Assembly: GCA_025358985.1 (NCBI GenBank)
Contig: JANYHQ010000668.1
Coordinates: 1-6,888 of the forward strand
From: Acidimicrobiales bacterium
GTDB lineage: Bacteria > Actinomycetota > Acidimicrobiia > Acidimicrobiales > JANYDT01
Direction: 5' to 3'
Length of the DNA stretch: 6,888 nucleotides
The translations under genes were made by a program, and so were the position numbers. Under the pieces are notes generated by a model. It did no database searches. It saw nothing but the letters and a program-made list of their open reading frames with translations, and was not told the origin of the DNA. Of the stretch, positions 6,148 through 6,888 are shown in pieces (position 1 is the first letter of the stretch; each line of letters opens with the position of its first letter).

Positions 6148-6171
6148 GTCACGTGACGATTCGTGCATGGT
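6148..6171. repeat. Inverted copy 3 of the CACGTG box
   Basis: GTCACGTGACGATTCG (6148-6163) is the exact reverse complement of the 16-base box in copies 1 and 2. The match continues after two mismatches with CATGGT, giving 22 of 24 bases. A further half copy, CGATTCGAC, lies at 6113-6121 in the same inverted orientation without the palindromic core. Confidence 0.85.
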
Positions 6172-6209
6172 GAGAAATCGGGGTTGCCCTGGCCCCGGCC
6201 GGCCCGAGT

Positions 6210-6888
6210 TCAGGACGCAGACCACGCCTGCATCAGCACATCAACCGCAGAGCCTGGGCTCCGAGTTCCCGTCATCACCTCGTGCTCCAGTGTCGCAAGT
6301 ACCCCAGCCACGAAGGGGTGAGACCTCAACTCTGACAGCACGCGCTCACTGAGTTCGTCCCACATCCAGGAGCGGTTCTGCTCGGCCCGACGGAGGGCGA
6401 ACTCGCCAGCACCTTCCAGTGCGTGGCGGACATCTGTCAATCGATCCCATACATCAGCCACCCCCAAGCCGGTGAGGGCCGAGGCGGGCATGGCCATGGG
6501 CGACCAGGCCGTACTGCGGGGCCGCACCAGACGTAGCGCACTGGAGTAGTCGCCCAACGTGATCCGGGCCGCCTGCTCCAGATTCCCGTCACACTTGTTG
6601 ACCACCACCAGATCCGCCAACTCCATGATGCCGCGCTTCACACCTTGCAATTCATCGCCGCCGCCGGGCGCCACCAACAGGGTGAACACATCCGTCATAC
6701 GAGCCACCGCCGTCTCGGACTGACCCACGCCGACTGTCTCCACCAGCACCACGTCATACCGGGCGGCCTCGCACAGAAGCAACACCTCGCGGGTCCGCCG
6801 GGCCACCCCGCCAAGGGTACCGCCTGACGGCGTGGGGCGGATGAAGGCTGACTCATGGCGGGCCAGGTTGGCCATCCGGGTCTTGTCA
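6210..6888 (-). CDS. meaB: MeaB/ArgK-type G3E GTPase, C-terminal part (partial)
   Basis: The gene enters from beyond the right edge, so its start and the Walker A (P-loop) region are not in the window; about 225 C-terminal residues are visible. It begins in DKTRMANLARHESAFIRP, then GGTLGGVARRTRE, the Walker B/switch segment DVVLVETVGVGQSE, the guanine-specificity motif NKCD, a SALTGLGV segment and the helical C-terminal dimerisation region ending QAWSAS. These are signatures of MeaB (formerly ArgK), the GTPase that gates B12 cofactor loading and protects methylmalonyl-CoA mutase or related acyl-CoA mutases in the cytosol. No mutase gene is in the window; in many genomes it lies next to meaB, so it may be just to the right. 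An older arginine-transport label for this family should be avoided. GC is high, and no frame damage is seen. Confidence 0.92.
   Translation of the reverse strand, partial: DKTRMANLARHESAFIRPTPSGGTLGGVARRTREVLLLCEAARYDVVLVETVGVGQSETAVARMTDVFTLLVAPGGGDELQGVKRGIMELADLVVVNKCDGNLEQAARITLGDYSSALRLVRPRSTAWSPMAMPASALTGLGVADVWDRLTDVRHALEGAGEFALRRAEQNRSWMWDELSERVLSELRSHPFVAGVLATLEHEVMTGTRSPGSAVDVLMQAWSAS

Noticed and set aside
5998..6171. CRISPR array
   Set aside because: Only two direct copies and one inverted copy, with unequal spacing and a palindromic core, and no cas genes.

Overview
The window looks like a piece of a moderately GC-rich bacterial chromosome, most probably an actinobacterium. That assignment rests on the gene content (paired LLM flavin oxidoreductase and alpha/beta hydrolase, Tam-type methyltransferase, MeaB GTPase), on GC-rich third codon positions, and on possible leaderless starts. 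It is an inference. No rRNA, tRNA, CRISPR array or complete mobile element is visible. Base composition is uneven: about 52% GC in a sampled line of the first gene, near 57-63% in most minus-strand genes, and near 70% in the ornithine-cyclodeaminase-like gene (hand counts of sample lines).

Layout, left to right. Positions 147-738 (+) hold an unrecognised protein of about 196 residues broken by one extra C. Positions 875-2946 (-) hold a two-gene operon: a luciferase-like flavin monooxygenase followed 11 bases later by an alpha/beta hydrolase whose nucleophile elbow carries Asp instead of Ser. Upstream of that operon lie two tandem 39-base hairpins with nearly identical 14-base arms (3051-3151), then a frame-broken coding relic.

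Positions 3466-3940 (-) are a decayed second copy of the methyltransferase gene that is intact at 5172-5948 (-). The copy has lost three internal blocks and carries a frameshift. Between the two copies sit a remnant of what appears to be an ISL3-type transposase N-terminus (+) and a complete GC-rich ornithine cyclodeaminase/mu-crystallin family gene (4101-5084, +). This block looks like acquired DNA next to a degraded paralogue.

Upstream of the intact methyltransferase gene is a 261-base intergenic region with three copies of a 16-base box centred on the palindrome GTCACGTGAC, two direct and one inverted. The window ends inside a MeaB/ArgK-type G-protein gene (-) whose 5' part lies outside.

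Functionally, the one clear cooperating pair is the LLM oxidoreductase and its hydrolase, probably an oxidation-then-hydrolysis module for an unknown organic substrate. Tam-like methyltransferase and MeaB belong to separate housekeeping roles (trans-aconitate detoxification and care of B12-dependent mutases). The most unusual items are the CACGTG box cluster, the paired hairpins, the Asp-nucleophile hydrolase and the pseudogene/IS/foreign-gene block.
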